From a virus, in IMG/VR virus record IMGVR_UViG_3300042335_000815, positions 1 to 64,000 of that record: 64,000 nucleotides of DNA. The stretch is one strand, 5' to 3'. Made by a program: the position numbers and the translations under genes. This document shows, in pieces, positions 6,983-16,283 of the stretch (its first letter is position 1; the number at the start of each line of letters is the position of its first letter). The notes under the pieces were generated by a model that saw only the letters and a program-made list of their open reading frames with translations, ran no database searches and was not told the origin of the DNA.

Positions 6983-7565
6983 AACAGTGTGCAGGAAATT
7001 CTTCCCGCATCTCCGGACTTACCCCCTGGTCCAATGTTTCCTTGGGCACCCACACTTGGGCCCGGTTCACGCAGCCACACACCTGACAGTTCTTCAGTTG
7101 CCCGTCATGCGGAGTTGCCCGCTCCTTGATCACGTCAAACATGTGCCCAGCAATGTTTGTGCAGCCGAAGCATCCAACCGCGTCCACGTTGTAGGGGCAA
7201 GCCGCGCAGATCGCCGCCCTCCGATCAGCCTCTTCTGGCTCAACCAAGGTAGGGTTGTTAAGCAACCAGTGCTTCACCACCTTCAGGAAGTTGACCACGT
7301 CCATGACCCCCAACTGTCGCTTCTCGACGCTCGGGGGTTCCTGCTCTACGCACACTGGGTCGCCCCAGCCCTGTTGTTTGCAGACGTCTTCTCCGATCTG
7401 TTCCTCGAAGTTCGGACCCAAAGTAATGCCGTTGGCTACCCGGTAGCCGCGCACCCTTTTAACCAGCTCATTCCAGCTTTTCGCTTTGATCGTCGTTCCG
7501 GTAGGCTCGTGGGTATAAACCCATCCGTTTTTCGGGACGACATCCCTACGTAGTAAACGCAACAT
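6972..7565 (-). CDS. Cysteine-cluster (zinc-binding) protein, last gene of structural block
   Basis: 197 residues from an ATG at 7565 (a GTG at 7580 is also possible). The N-terminal domain has helix patterns; the C-terminal third carries CAAC, CFGC, CQVCGC and a final CW, a probable zinc-binding module. A second protein of similar plan is at 19206-19817: both share a W/L helix, an ExR.xxC entry to the cluster, and a CGC. These are probably paralogous or from one family, and their co-expression with tail genes suggests a virion or assembly role. That role is inference. Confidence 0.65.
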   Translation of the reverse strand: MLRLLRRDVVPKNGWVYTHEPTGTTIKAKSWNELVKRVRGYRVANGITLGPNFEEQIGEDVCKQQGWGDPVCVEQEPPSVEKRQLGVMDVVNFLKVVKHWLLNNPTLVEPEEADRRAAICAACPYNVDAVGCFGCTNIAGHMFDVIKERATPHDGQLKNCQVCGCVNRAQVWVPKETLDQGVSPEMREEFPAHCWKK

Positions 7566-7570
7566 AATAT

Positions 7571-7690
7571 ATGAAAACACTGTACTTAACTTGGGTCTTC
7601 GCTGCGGCTTTGGTCGGGGCTGCGACCATGTGCTCCCTATTCATCTTGCCCTTCGTTCTGATCCCGATTCTTCTTTCGCTTTTGAAGTAG
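7571..7690 (+). CDS. Possible small membrane peptide, 39 aa
   Basis: An ATG-led reading frame with two hydrophobic stretches. It lies between two minus-strand genes and overlaps the end of the 2607-residue gene, so it would need transcription against the block. Composition is membrane-like, but the location makes it doubtful. Confidence 0.2.
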   Translation: MKTLYLTWVFAAALVGAATMCSLFILPFVLIPILLSLLK

Positions 7691-10600
7691 GTGGTTCCGC
7701 AAAGTCTGTAGCCGTTCACGGCCGTTAGGGCGCGTTAGCACTTCTTGGTACGTCTGCTTGGTGGGGGCATAATCAACAAAGCGGTCGTTGACCACCTGCG
7801 CCACCATGTCCTGAGAAATGTTGGCGTTGCGCAAGGCCAACACAGCCTTTTGTTTGGGCATACCGAGCTGAAGTGCCGACTGGTAGTTTTTACGCAGTTC
7901 TTCGAACAAGTCTCGTTTGGCGCGGTTAGCGTTCTCGTAAGCCGCCGGAATATCCTCGACGCTTACAGTTCCTCGGCTCAACAGCGTGTCGCTGAGCAGT
8001 CGCGTCGCCTCGGCATTGCCCGACATAAATTTTCCGGCTGCTCGGCGCAGTGTAGTCTGTGAATCCAACTCGGAGATACGCTGACCAAACGCGGCGCTGT
8101 AGACTTCGTCGCCAAAGCTGTAAACCTTCCCGGAGGGAGAAATGTCTCCCCGAATGCCGCTGACCATGTTCGGAATCGTGGTAACCAAAGTTCCAGGACC
8201 AATGGCCTCTACCGCGTGCATCATTTTTCCGTAGAGCTGGTTGGCGGCAGTGTCCTGCTCGTTGACAATCGGACGCCCGTCGGCGGTGCGGTTGCGCATG
8301 ATGTCAGCCATGGCTCCGACAAACAACTGCTCGGAGTAAACCGGGCGCAAGGTTTCCGTGGCCCAGGCGGTGAACGGATTGCTGCCGCCTTTGAATGCCC
8401 GGGATGCCGCGATCATGGGTTCCACAAACACTTGGTTCGGGTCCAAGTAACTCAGGTCCAAGTAACTCACTTTGCCCTGGTCCTTGGCTCTTAAGAAAAT
8501 CAACTGCGCGTTTTTCTGCCAATCAGGCAAAGACGTGCGCACCGCCTCTTCGTCCTCGTCATCGTAGCCAAGCGCCGCTTTCATCGCCATGGCAAACGCC
8601 GGGAGAACTGACGTGGCAACCAAAAATCCCGCAAGTCTCGACGCACCATTTTTGATCATGGCGTTGTTGTTGGTGCGGTATCCCTCGGCTATCTCCTGTT
8701 TACCCAACGAGATGTTGTTGCCGGTCGTACGCAAGATTTCGCTCGTCCAAGTAATAAACGGAGCAAAAAGCGGGACTCTACGAATGCGCTGGGTCAGATC
8801 AGGGGAAAGACTATAAGTCGGCACCAGGTTGCGGACGTTCTGGGCCGCTGCTTCTTCAATCTGTGTTTTATTCCAAGTCGGGTGCGCCGCCTTCTGTTTG
8901 GCTTGCTCCATCTCCCAGGCATACATTTTCCAGATGTCGTCGACGCCCTGATAAATGTCCGCAAGTTTGCTCGCCCCCTTGTAGACGGCTTGGCCGGTGC
9001 GGACGCCAATCTTTTCCAGAGCCGAGTCAAATTCCGAACGCTTGAGAAGTTCATTGATCTTCTCGCCTTCGGTCGACTCCTCATAAAGTTTCTTGAGCAG
9101 GGTGCCCCGGACGTTGTCGCCGATGACGCCCAGCTCCAAAGCGCGCTCCCGAAGCGCTTGATACGCGGTGTTGCCTCCCAGACCGGCATTAAGTCGGGCC
9201 ACTCGGAATCCGTCGGCCAAAGCCTTGCCCATGGAGAGCGGGTCGCTGAGATTGTAAAGCCCGCGCCCGAGAACGATCAGCGGGTTACCCAGGAAATTGC
9301 GCACAAAAGAGCGAGGCACGTAGCCAATCGTCTTCATAGCCATGGCCGTGGCCGTCATAAAGCTCATGAACCGCGCCCATCCTGCTGTGTTTTGGGGCTG
9401 CGTCATTTGCACCAGCGCGTCGCGCAGCTCGACCGGGCCGTAAGCTCCGTAAAGCGGGGAAATTGAGTCGGGGCTGGCCGTGCCCTTGGGAATCAGCGAA
9501 ACGTATTCGGGGTTCGGATTAGGGTCTTTTGAGACCCCCGCCTTCCAGATGTAGCCCTCGGCGATGCCATTGTTGAGCAGCTCGGTAGCCACATCGTGGT
9601 GGGCCATGAATGCGGCCATCTTGCCGGTAGTCTGCGTAAAGTTGGTCTCGGCGTTCTTGATCTCGCCCCAAAACTCGCGAAGCTCTTTGGGAACCTGGCC
9701 ACGCACCTTGATGATGTCCAAATCCCTGCGCCCCGGAATCCTGCGGCCCTGAGTAAAGAAGCGGTATGCGTCTTGATCGGCAACGGTCAGGTAACGAAGC
9801 ACCAAGTCCGAAGCTTTGCGGGACACGGTGTCGGTGTCGGCCTTGGCCAAAGCGATCGCTTGCTGGCGCGACAGCGTCTGATTGTTCTGCTTGGCTTTGC
9901 GACGGATCTCGGTGGCGTATTCTGCGATGGCCCGCTCCACGGCGAAGCGTTCAAAGGCCGCGCGGACCCGGACATGCTCCCTCGTGGTTTTCGGCAGTTC
10001 GTTGATCGCCTTCTGCCGCTCGGCCGGATCTTGAATGTCTCGGATAGCATCGGCGATCTCCCCAGCACGGACCATGTTGTCCTTCCACTGCGGGCTTTCA
10101 AAGATCGCGTAGGAACGATGAAGGTACAGTTCCAAGTTTTCCTCGAAGACCGGGATCAAGTCCTCGGACATATAGCCCTCAGTCATCATAGTGACACTTA
10201 ACTCGTCAATCTTTGCACCCATGGCATCTACAGCCTTGGCCACTGGAGCTGGGAGTTGGGCGAGCGCGTCGCGGCGGTCGATCCGAGCCTGGTCGCGATT
10301 GTCGCGCATATACTGGAGGCGCTGCACCTCGCGCGCATCTTTGTCCCGAATCTTTTTGAGGTCGGTGATCTGCTGATCCGTGAGTCTATTGTCCGTGGAG
10401 CCCAAAGCCTGGTTAATCAGGTCAAGCGGCACCGGGTTCTTGCCGTAAGCTTTTTTGACGGCCCGGCGAAACTCGTTGACCAGGAACTCCGCATTGGCCG
10501 TGGCCTTGGCAATCTTCTGCGAAGCCTTGAGCATGATGTCCCGCTCTTTGGTCGTGAAAGCACCAGAAGACAATAGCCCGCCCGGCTTGCGCTGGACCTG

Positions 10601-13600
10601 TCCGACACGTTTACCACGGATGCGAATGCCGGGACGTGCGGCAACAATGCCTCCGGTCGGCGGTTCGTAGATCGTTTCAGTGCGTCGTCCATTATCAGCT
10701 ACGAGACTCTTTTCTTCCAAAATAGCTGAAGTGAATAGCGCTTTTTCTTGGGCTTTATTAGCCACGCCGTTGAATACAATGCGGTCGCCGTCTTGCTGCA
10801 CCACGCGCAGCCAGCCCATGCGCTTCATATAGTCGGTGACTACTTCGTAGCCTCGATCGAAAGCGTCGGGACTATTCAAAGCATCCTGCAAAAGCGCGTA
10901 GGCATTGGGATCGTTCATGGAGAGGAACTCCAGCGCGGCGGCTTCGTGTCCACCGAACTGACCCATCTCGGCCTCCCAACCCTGCACTTGGTCGCCAGCG
11001 GAAATTGTTTCAGCCGCTACCCAGCTACCATCGGGACGCAGCCAGCCGTTGCCCGGCGGAAGTGTTGCGTCAATGTCATCGATGTCGAGCGTCGGTTGCC
11101 CACGACGGCGCGCGAATGCCAGGTCTTCCCGGGATACAGACGCAGGGTTTTCTGTAAATTGGCGCTCGATCTGAAGCACCCGCATTTGAGACTCCAGCGC
11201 GTTGATGGTGTGCGCCAACACAGGGTCACGAGCCACCTCAAGTCGCGCTTTAAGTCGGTTGACCAAAGAGCGGAGAAACTGCATCACCTGTTCAAAAAGA
11301 TTCTGCGGCAAATTCTCGGGAGCCAGATCCTCAGTCGTCTGGCCATTACGCATCCGCTGCACCAGCATGCGCAGGTATTCGGAGCCAACAGACAGGTCGT
11401 CGAGGCTGTCGAGGATCTCCTGTCGCTGGGCGGGGTCGGTAAATTGGTCGGCGGTGCCGACATAGCTGTCGATAACCCGCTGGCGCACGTTGTCCGGAAG
11501 TCGCTGGGCGATCGCCATGATGATCTCTTGCGGGATCGTCTGGCGCTCGACCATGTGGACGTACTCTTCGAAGAGCACGGCTTTGAGGAAAGGCTGCGCC
11601 TCTGCTGCAGAAAGCCCGTTCAACTCTTGCTCTAAGAGCAGCGGGTTCAGGAAAATCTGATTGCGGAACCGGGGGTTGTACCAAGCTGATGCGGTGTGGT
11701 CGGTGCTGTAGGTAATCTTGGCTCCTGGAAACTCGGCGCGTAGACGGTCGACGGCCGAGCGGTAACCTGAAGCCGCTCCCTCGGGTGCTTCTAAAATGGC
11801 ACGGATCTCAGGCAAGGATTCAGCCAGGGCCGAATCCGGCAACGTCGTGTTGCCTTGTTCAAAAAACGGACGGAACTTCCCTGCATAATACTCAGCCAGT
11901 CGAGTAAACTGGGTCGGCGTAAAGCTCGAAACATTGCGGACCCCGAGCGCCCGGGCCACCAATTTCATCCACGACGTCTGCTCGGAAATGTAAGGCGTCT
12001 TCTGCTTCGGGCTCGAAGAGACGATCTGGTTGGTGTTGCCGGTGTCGACGTTGCGGAAGTCCTCTGCCGTGAAAGTCCAGTAATCGACGTCGTTGGCTTC
12101 GAGGTCATCGATGACGTTCTGCGGGGCCAGATCCAAAAGCTCTTGGGCCTCGGCTTTAAGCTTGGCTACCGCTTTCTTAGAGATCCCTTGGGTCAGGCGC
12201 GGGCTGTTGACGATGTTATATGCCTGATCGTAGTTCATCCCGGTCGACGCGCCCCCGATCGACCCCTCTAAATCAGCCGGTTCATCGGCTGCCACGCCCT
12301 CATCGATGGCGTCGGCTTCTTTGATGGCCGCTTCACGCGCGTCACCAATCTGCGCTTCATCGCTGTCGGCCAAACGATCTTGGGCCGCGACAGTTTCCCC
12401 GCGCGTCAAAGTTCCTGTCTCCGTGATCGGTGCGTCCAGCGAGACTTGTTTCGGAAGGTTCTTGATGCGGTCGAATGCTTTTTCATTCGCGAACATCCAG
12501 ACCTGACGTGCGCTGTAGTTATTGCGATCGGCGGCAGGACGAATTTTGTCCTTAGTCCTTTCGTTGACCCAAATGGACAAAGCCTTGGAAGCCAGCTCGG
12601 CGCTGGAAAAACGCTCGCCGATCTGCGGCGAAACCGGGGCCATGCTCGTCAGTTGCGCTTCGATCTCCTTGTAAAGATCCAGGTCGCCCTTGTTGAACTT
12701 GCGCGATTGCGCCGCCATTTTCTTGGTCTCTGTGTCGCTGACCAAAGATCTTTCCACGGTGGTCCCGGGGCGCTGGGCTTTCACGCCGCGCTCCAGTTGT
12801 CCTGGAAGCTGTACAGTTACCCCGCGAGAAACAGCGGAAGTAACCCGGCCTGTCTCCGGTTCAAACTCGATTCCCTGAACCACTGAACCCCTGAACCCCT
12901 GAGGTATTGTCGGGATAAGCCCTTGGTCCAGTTGACGTGCGGTCACGTCGGGGTTGTTGACAAAGACAGGTTCAGTCCCGGTCTCCGTAATGCGAATTGG
13001 CACGTTGTCGATGCCGTCGAAATCCTTGGTGAATTCCAGATTTTCGTCATACGCGATGCCGTAGTCGGCGGCTACTTGACGCGCGGCTTCACGACGCACA
13101 GCCTGACGTTGCTCGACCGGCAGCGGCTGCACCGATCCTTGCTCCCCGAAACGTGCGTTGATTGTAACGCTGCTCGGAACGGCCCCCTGTTTGCGCGACT
13201 CCGCGATTAGCTCGGAAGCATTCTGCGGCAAACTGGCTACTAAAGGATTAGCAGCGGGCGCTGGTGCCAGATTGGTGTCAGCAGCAGGTGCGGGCTCGGC
13301 CTCCAGACGCTGGCGCACCCGATCGCGGATCTCGGCGATCGCCTTGTTGACGTTGGTCTTCGGGTACCAGCCTTTACCCTGAATGTCCTTTTTGATGTCC
13401 AGAGCCTTGCGCCCCGTGATCTTGGTCCCGGCGTTCCGGGCTTCTTGGACCAGGGAATCTTCGTAGGCCTGAGCGTCGGGACTCGGAGCTGGCGCGATCA
13501 GGGGTTGCGGTGCTGGAGCAGGGGGTTGCTGGTTTCCAGGAAGTGCGGCGGTCGGTTGGGCAGGAGCGGCCTCTGGCGCAGATGGGGCGGGTGCTGCGGA

Positions 13601-15460
13601 TTGTTGGGGCGCTGCAGCCGGTTGCCCTGTTGCTGGTCCTTGAGGCAAGGTGTTTGTCACCCCTGGCGCAGAAGAAGCGGGTGCGGGGGTTATAGGAGCC
13701 GGTGTGTCTTCAATCACAGGTGCCGGTGCAATAGTGGGAGCTACAGCAGCGGGCTCAGGAGCAGGCTGTTGCTGTTGTTGAACACCCGCAAACACATCAG
13801 CCGTTTCGTCAACCTCCGGTTCGACATTGAGATTGTTTGTAAAGTCTTGATTGCCCATGCGCTGCGGAGGCAGGACCGCATCGGTCCCGGTCGGCAACAC
13901 GTTGACCGGAGCTTCGGTCGGTCGTGCTGGTGCGGGTCTCTGTTGCACATCGGCGAACACATCAGCGGTCTCGTCGACCCCGGGCGCAGTCGCTGCGTCG
14001 TCGGTCAAGGTCTGCACTCCCATGCGTTGGGGCGGGAGCGCTACGGTGTCTGGGGTGACGGCACTATCGGTAGTTGCGGTTTCCGCTGGCGCAATAGCGA
14101 CCGGTGCTTCCGTTACTGCAGCAGCAGGTTCCTCCGTGGCACCTTCTTGATCCTCTATATCCTCGACCTGCTCCTCGATCTTCTTGTCATCGGGTTGCTG
14201 CGAGAGCAACTCGTCATCCGGACCAAAATCCTTGTCTAACTGCGCCTTAATCTCCGTGACTTTGGCAGCGGTTTTTTCGGGAGTTTCCCACCAGCCCTGT
14301 GTCACGGCTTCAGCGGTCAACGGTGAGTTATTCTCTCGCAGTTTTTCTACAGTCTGCCCCACCGCGCTGAAGCCACCGCCAAGCAAAGTGCCCAGACCCA
14401 CAGCGTATTTGATTTCTTTTAAGCTGTCGGCCACCGCTTTGTCCGGATTTCGGATAAAGCGCTCGTTCAGATCCTGTAGTGATTGGTCCGCGCCTTCTTC
14501 AATACCTTCGGACGCGGCTTCGGTAATGACCTCGCGCAGTCGGCCTTTCAACCCCTGAGCCCCTGAATTCTTGAGCACGGATTCCACACCTGTCTTACCC
14601 CCGAGCATGGTGATCAGGTAAGTCGAGGCTCCGGCGTTCAGGGCTTCAGGGGTAGCCTTGGCCTCAGCCTCCTCACGCGAAAAGCCCAAGTCGGTGTATT
14701 CCTTAATGGCGTCATTCCAGGTTCCGGAAAAAGAGCGTCCGGAGCCCAGGGTCGAAGCTATGCGAAGCTGGCGTCCGGATGGCCCTAAAAAGTTGTCGAC
14801 TAGATTACCGACAACGCCTTGCATAACTGTCGGAGTTTGGCGGGCTATCGTTCCGGGAACTGAAGCTCCTCCTGTCGCAATAGCTGCGCCCACGTCCACT
14901 ATAGCGTCCGCTCCCGCTGTCGTAAGCTGTTCGGCAAAGTCGCCGAGTTCGCCTCCGCCGAGCGCCTGTCCTTTTTGTTGCAGAGAGTCTATGTCCGCTT
15001 GGTTGGCTTGCGATACGCTGCGAAGTTGGTTTGTTAACCACGACTCGACTTTTAGGTCTGTGCCAAAAGCTTTGTTGAGCCCTTGCGCCACCAATCCGGG
15101 AGTGTAGTCGATAGCTTTCGATACGCCCAGCAACGCGTCGGCAGCAACTTGATTGAGGCGATAAGGTGTTCCAGCCAAGGCATACCCGGCCCGCCCCGTC
15201 GCATCCTTGACATCTTCAAAACCGCCGACTTTGTTCTCCTCAAATACCGCTTGGGAGATTTGCGGCAGCTTGGTTTTGACTAGGCGGGTGAACCCCTGCT
15301 TGGTCTTTTCGTTGTCCCACCAGCCGTTCTCGGAGCCGTAAGATTTGGCGTCGGATAGCCATTTGTTGAAAACCCCCAACTGCTGCGTAGGGGTCATCTT
15401 TGTGTAGCGCTCGTCGGACTCCAGGTCCTTCCAGCGTGGCGGCATCAAAGAAGAAGCCAT
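7637..15460 (-). CDS. Giant internal virion protein, 2607 aa (polyvalent-type)
   Basis: The largest gene. The N-terminal ~420 residues are helical with Gly/Ala segments. A long Pro/Ala/Gln-rich low-complexity linker follows at about 430-680. The middle has a segment near residue 1295 reading FEEYVHMVE, like the E..H helices of metallopeptidase-like domains in such proteins. The C-terminal ~1000 residues are largely helical with membrane-like stretches (for example LAGFLVATSVLPAFAMAMK). Giant proteins of this plan are ejected ahead of or with DNA by podoviruses and resemble the large polyvalent proteins. It follows two other internal-protein-like genes. Likely roles are a transmembrane conduit and delivery of activities into the host; none is proven. 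It contains an operator-like site at 13649-13661 and a 15-bp tandem duplication at 8441-8470. Confidence 0.75.
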   Translation of the reverse strand: MASSLMPPRWKDLESDERYTKMTPTQQLGVFNKWLSDAKSYGSENGWWDNEKTKQGFTRLVKTKLPQISQAVFEENKVGGFEDVKDATGRAGYALAGTPYRLNQVAADALLGVSKAIDYTPGLVAQGLNKAFGTDLKVESWLTNQLRSVSQANQADIDSLQQKGQALGGGELGDFAEQLTTAGADAIVDVGAAIATGGASVPGTIARQTPTVMQGVVGNLVDNFLGPSGRQLRIASTLGSGRSFSGTWNDAIKEYTDLGFSREEAEAKATPEALNAGASTYLITMLGGKTGVESVLKNSGAQGLKGRLREVITEAASEGIEEGADQSLQDLNERFIRNPDKAVADSLKEIKYAVGLGTLLGGGFSAVGQTVEKLRENNSPLTAEAVTQGWWETPEKTAAKVTEIKAQLDKDFGPDDELLSQQPDDKKIEEQVEDIEDQEGATEEPAAAVTEAPVAIAPAETATTDSAVTPDTVALPPQRMGVQTLTDDAATAPGVDETADVFADVQQRPAPARPTEAPVNVLPTGTDAVLPPQRMGNQDFTNNLNVEPEVDETADVFAGVQQQQQPAPEPAAVAPTIAPAPVIEDTPAPITPAPASSAPGVTNTLPQGPATGQPAAAPQQSAAPAPSAPEAAPAQPTAALPGNQQPPAPAPQPLIAPAPSPDAQAYEDSLVQEARNAGTKITGRKALDIKKDIQGKGWYPKTNVNKAIAEIRDRVRQRLEAEPAPAADTNLAPAPAANPLVASLPQNASELIAESRKQGAVPSSVTINARFGEQGSVQPLPVEQRQAVRREAARQVAADYGIAYDENLEFTKDFDGIDNVPIRITETGTEPVFVNNPDVTARQLDQGLIPTIPQGFRGSVVQGIEFEPETGRVTSAVSRGVTVQLPGQLERGVKAQRPGTTVERSLVSDTETKKMAAQSRKFNKGDLDLYKEIEAQLTSMAPVSPQIGERFSSAELASKALSIWVNERTKDKIRPAADRNNYSARQVWMFANEKAFDRIKNLPKQVSLDAPITETGTLTRGETVAAQDRLADSDEAQIGDAREAAIKEADAIDEGVAADEPADLEGSIGGASTGMNYDQAYNIVNSPRLTQGISKKAVAKLKAEAQELLDLAPQNVIDDLEANDVDYWTFTAEDFRNVDTGNTNQIVSSSPKQKTPYISEQTSWMKLVARALGVRNVSSFTPTQFTRLAEYYAGKFRPFFEQGNTTLPDSALAESLPEIRAILEAPEGAASGYRSAVDRLRAEFPGAKITYSTDHTASAWYNPRFRNQIFLNPLLLEQELNGLSAAEAQPFLKAVLFEEYVHMVERQTIPQEIIMAIAQRLPDNVRQRVIDSYVGTADQFTDPAQRQEILDSLDDLSVGSEYLRMLVQRMRNGQTTEDLAPENLPQNLFEQVMQFLRSLVNRLKARLEVARDPVLAHTINALESQMRVLQIERQFTENPASVSREDLAFARRRGQPTLDIDDIDATLPPGNGWLRPDGSWVAAETISAGDQVQGWEAEMGQFGGHEAAALEFLSMNDPNAYALLQDALNSPDAFDRGYEVVTDYMKRMGWLRVVQQDGDRIVFNGVANKAQEKALFTSAILEEKSLVADNGRRTETIYEPPTGGIVAARPGIRIRGKRVGQVQRKPGGLLSSGAFTTKERDIMLKASQKIAKATANAEFLVNEFRRAVKKAYGKNPVPLDLINQALGSTDNRLTDQQITDLKKIRDKDAREVQRLQYMRDNRDQARIDRRDALAQLPAPVAKAVDAMGAKIDELSVTMMTEGYMSEDLIPVFEENLELYLHRSYAIFESPQWKDNMVRAGEIADAIRDIQDPAERQKAINELPKTTREHVRVRAAFERFAVERAIAEYATEIRRKAKQNNQTLSRQQAIALAKADTDTVSRKASDLVLRYLTVADQDAYRFFTQGRRIPGRRDLDIIKVRGQVPKELREFWGEIKNAETNFTQTTGKMAAFMAHHDVATELLNNGIAEGYIWKAGVSKDPNPNPEYVSLIPKGTASPDSISPLYGAYGPVELRDALVQMTQPQNTAGWARFMSFMTATAMAMKTIGYVPRSFVRNFLGNPLIVLGRGLYNLSDPLSMGKALADGFRVARLNAGLGGNTAYQALRERALELGVIGDNVRGTLLKKLYEESTEGEKINELLKRSEFDSALEKIGVRTGQAVYKGASKLADIYQGVDDIWKMYAWEMEQAKQKAAHPTWNKTQIEEAAAQNVRNLVPTYSLSPDLTQRIRRVPLFAPFITWTSEILRTTGNNISLGKQEIAEGYRTNNNAMIKNGASRLAGFLVATSVLPAFAMAMKAALGYDDEDEEAVRTSLPDWQKNAQLIFLRAKDQGKVSYLDLSYLDPNQVFVEPMIAASRAFKGGSNPFTAWATETLRPVYSEQLFVGAMADIMRNRTADGRPIVNEQDTAANQLYGKMMHAVEAIGPGTLVTTIPNMVSGIRGDISPSGKVYSFGDEVYSAAFGQRISELDSQTTLRRAAGKFMSGNAEATRLLSDTLLSRGTVSVEDIPAAYENANRAKRDLFEELRKNYQSALQLGMPKQKAVLALRNANISQDMVAQVVNDRFVDYAPTKQTYQEVLTRPNGRERLQTLRNHLLQKRKKNRDQNEGQDE
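8441..8470. repeat. 15-bp tandem duplication in the 2607-aa gene
   Basis: GTCCAAGTAACTCAG is followed at once by GTCCAAGTAACTCAC. It adds five residues in frame (YLDLSYLDP on the minus strand), so it is a recent in-frame slippage event. Confidence 0.7.
13649..13661 (-). promoter_or_regulatory. Operator-like 13-mer inside the 2607-aa gene
   Basis: Minus strand reads GGTGACAAACACC exactly, in the direction of transcription. Unlike the other four exact internal copies it is read in a different codon frame, so it is not explained by one protein motif. Confidence 0.5.
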
Positions 15461-15463
15461 AGC

Positions 15464-16282
15464 TCAGGGTTCGAAATAGCTGTCGTTGGGGATCGTGGTC
15501 GGAACAGACGGAGTGGGTGCGTTCCTGTTTCTCCGCTTGCGGGGATCTAACAAAGTCTCCAACTCGGAAATCTCCGTGAGTAAGTTAGCTTTATCTTCGT
15601 CGAGGACTTGGGGGTCAGCAGCGCGTTGATTGAGCATGCGCCATTTGTCCAAAGCAAATTGGCGTTCTTCGGGGGCCAATCGCTCGGCCTCCAACTGCGC
15701 CCGCACAACGCCCATGCTCGCGCGGTCGGGAGTCCCATCCGGCAACCGGGGGATGTCAACACCGCTGGCTGCGAGCGTGGCTTCGTTGGTGTCGCTGATG
15801 CTTTTATCCACAGCACCTGCGAGGGCTGTTTTGGGGTCGGCGGCTTCGGGTCCGCTCATTCTGCGGTTGAAGTCACTCAAAGCCCCAAGCTTGGCTGCGT
15901 CTATCGCTGCAGTGGCGGTTGTATCGAGCAAAGATTTCCGCTCTTCATAAGCAGCGTTAAATTCATCGCTTCTGCGCACGGCCGGAAAACGGCGGTAGAT
16001 ATCCGTGATGCTTTTAGGATCATTGGCATTCTGTAAAGCGTCATAGGCATCTGTTAGTTGCGCTGCAGTCTCTATTTGCTGGCGCTGCTTGTAGTTCTCC
16101 TCGGCCAAACGGCTGGCATTGAGAAGTTGCTGTCCTAAAACTGTTGCCTCCTGCGAGCGCGCGTTGAGTTCAAATTCCTTAGCCGATACCGCCCGGCGCA
16201 CGTTATCTTTAGAAATTCCATAACGTGCCCGGATAGGGTCGTAGCCAGACTTCTCAAAAGCCCAATCTTTAAGCATACTCAT
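15464..16282 (-). CDS. Probable internal virion protein, 272 aa
   Basis: Helical, charged, Ala/Gln/Glu-rich, with long amphipathic segments and a Pro-rich C-terminus. It lies directly upstream of the 2607-residue gene, three bases apart, and just after another similar gene. By position and composition it resembles the smaller ejected or internal core proteins of podoviruses. No specific family is recognised. Confidence 0.6.
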   Translation of the reverse strand: MSMLKDWAFEKSGYDPIRARYGISKDNVRRAVSAKEFELNARSQEATVLGQQLLNASRLAEENYKQRQQIETAAQLTDAYDALQNANDPKSITDIYRRFPAVRRSDEFNAAYEERKSLLDTTATAAIDAAKLGALSDFNRRMSGPEAADPKTALAGAVDKSISDTNEATLAASGVDIPRLPDGTPDRASMGVVRAQLEAERLAPEERQFALDKWRMLNQRAADPQVLDEDKANLLTEISELETLLDPRKRRNRNAPTPSVPTTIPNDSYFEP

Positions 16283-16283
16283 T

